64,000 bases of DNA, from positions 434,001-498,000 of the forward strand of contig JAPMXV010000029.1 in the NCBI GenBank assembly GCA_026936335.1. Reading direction: 5' to 3'. The notes beneath the pieces were generated by a model, which did not search any database, had not been told where the DNA came from, and saw nothing but the letters and a program-made list of their open reading frames with translations. The translations under genes were made by a program, and so were the position numbers. Positions 63,984 to 64,000 of the stretch are shown one piece after another. The stretch is from Mantamonas sphyraenae. Lineage: Eukaryota > CRuMs > Mantamonadidae. Position 1 is the stretch's first letter. Every line of letters begins with the position of its first letter.

Positions 63984-64000
63984 CTTCGTAGCGAGTGGGT

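Noticed and set aside
1-64000. tRNA, rRNA, CRISPR, integrated virus or transposon
   Set aside because: No clover-leaf-like A/B boxes, rRNA cores, repeat-spacer arrays, capsid, polymerase, integrase or transposase-like frames were recognised on either strand.

Overview
This 64 kb window is nuclear DNA of a GC-rich, flagellated, free-living-type unicellular eukaryote. The evidence is spliceosomal introns (GT..AG, mostly GTGAGT/GTAAGT donors and CACAG/GCAG acceptors, often CA-rich), eukaryotic gene content throughout, and an IFT88 gene that implies a cilium or flagellum. The lineage cannot be fixed from sequence alone. The mix of IP3 receptor, RIC8, Integrator subunit 6, CLU-domain protein, eukaryotic topoisomerase VI B and a prokaryote-type pentameric ligand-gated channel suggests a deep-branching protist rather than an animal, plant or fungus. 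I count 26 protein genes, 25 of them complete. I see no rRNA, tRNA, CRISPR array or recognisable transposon.

Layout, left to right: SMC1 (+, 5' end outside the window); SPTLC1-like LCB1 (-); NT5DC-type HAD nucleotidase (+); leucine-rich-repeat protein (-); RIC8 (-); PEX7 (+); cyclic-nucleotide-gated channel (-); CLU-TPR-LRR protein (+); ubiquitin-like/EF-hand/TM/armadillo protein (-); INTS6 (+); IP3 receptor (-); PHOSPHO-type HAD phosphatase (+); MscS-like channel (-); 2-Cys peroxiredoxin (+); C2HC zinc-finger protein (+); RING/TRAF-zinc-finger/NHR E3 ligase (-); ALG7/DPAGT1 (+); RANBP1 (-); TOP6B (+); IFT88 (+); RPL23 copy A (-); pentameric ligand-gated channel (-); COX5B (+); CNEP1R1/SPO7-like (-); RPL23 copy B (+); NCL-type Na+/Ca2+ exchanger (-).

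Gene organisation is very compact and nearly strictly alternating. Ten neighbour pairs are head-to-head with about 34-232 bp between start codons (candidate bidirectional promoters). Convergent pairs have stops as little as 15-44 bp apart. Two same-strand pairs are separated by only 20 bp (TOP6B to IFT88) and 27 bp (RIC8 to the LRR gene). Introns are few per gene; the IP3 receptor has a 7.8 kb exon. The RPL23 gene with its introns is duplicated as an inverted repeat of about 1.5 kb arms flanking 3.8 kb of unrelated genes.

The genes do not form one pathway. One theme is ion and Ca2+ signalling: IP3 receptor, CNG channel, MscS with EF-hand-like loop, ligand-gated channel, NCX-type exchanger and RIC8 for G-alpha. 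The rest are housekeeping: cohesin, sphingolipid synthesis, N-glycosylation, peroxisome import, Ran cycle, ribosome, respiration and ciliogenesis.

Several genes carry an apparent single-base frameshift (SMC1, LRR gene, INTS6, RING-NHR gene, ligand-gated channel; also an intron-phase mismatch in the NT5DC gene). Assembly indels are the simplest explanation. All exon boundaries were derived by eye from splice consensus, reading-frame continuity and remembered family conservation; no database search was run.
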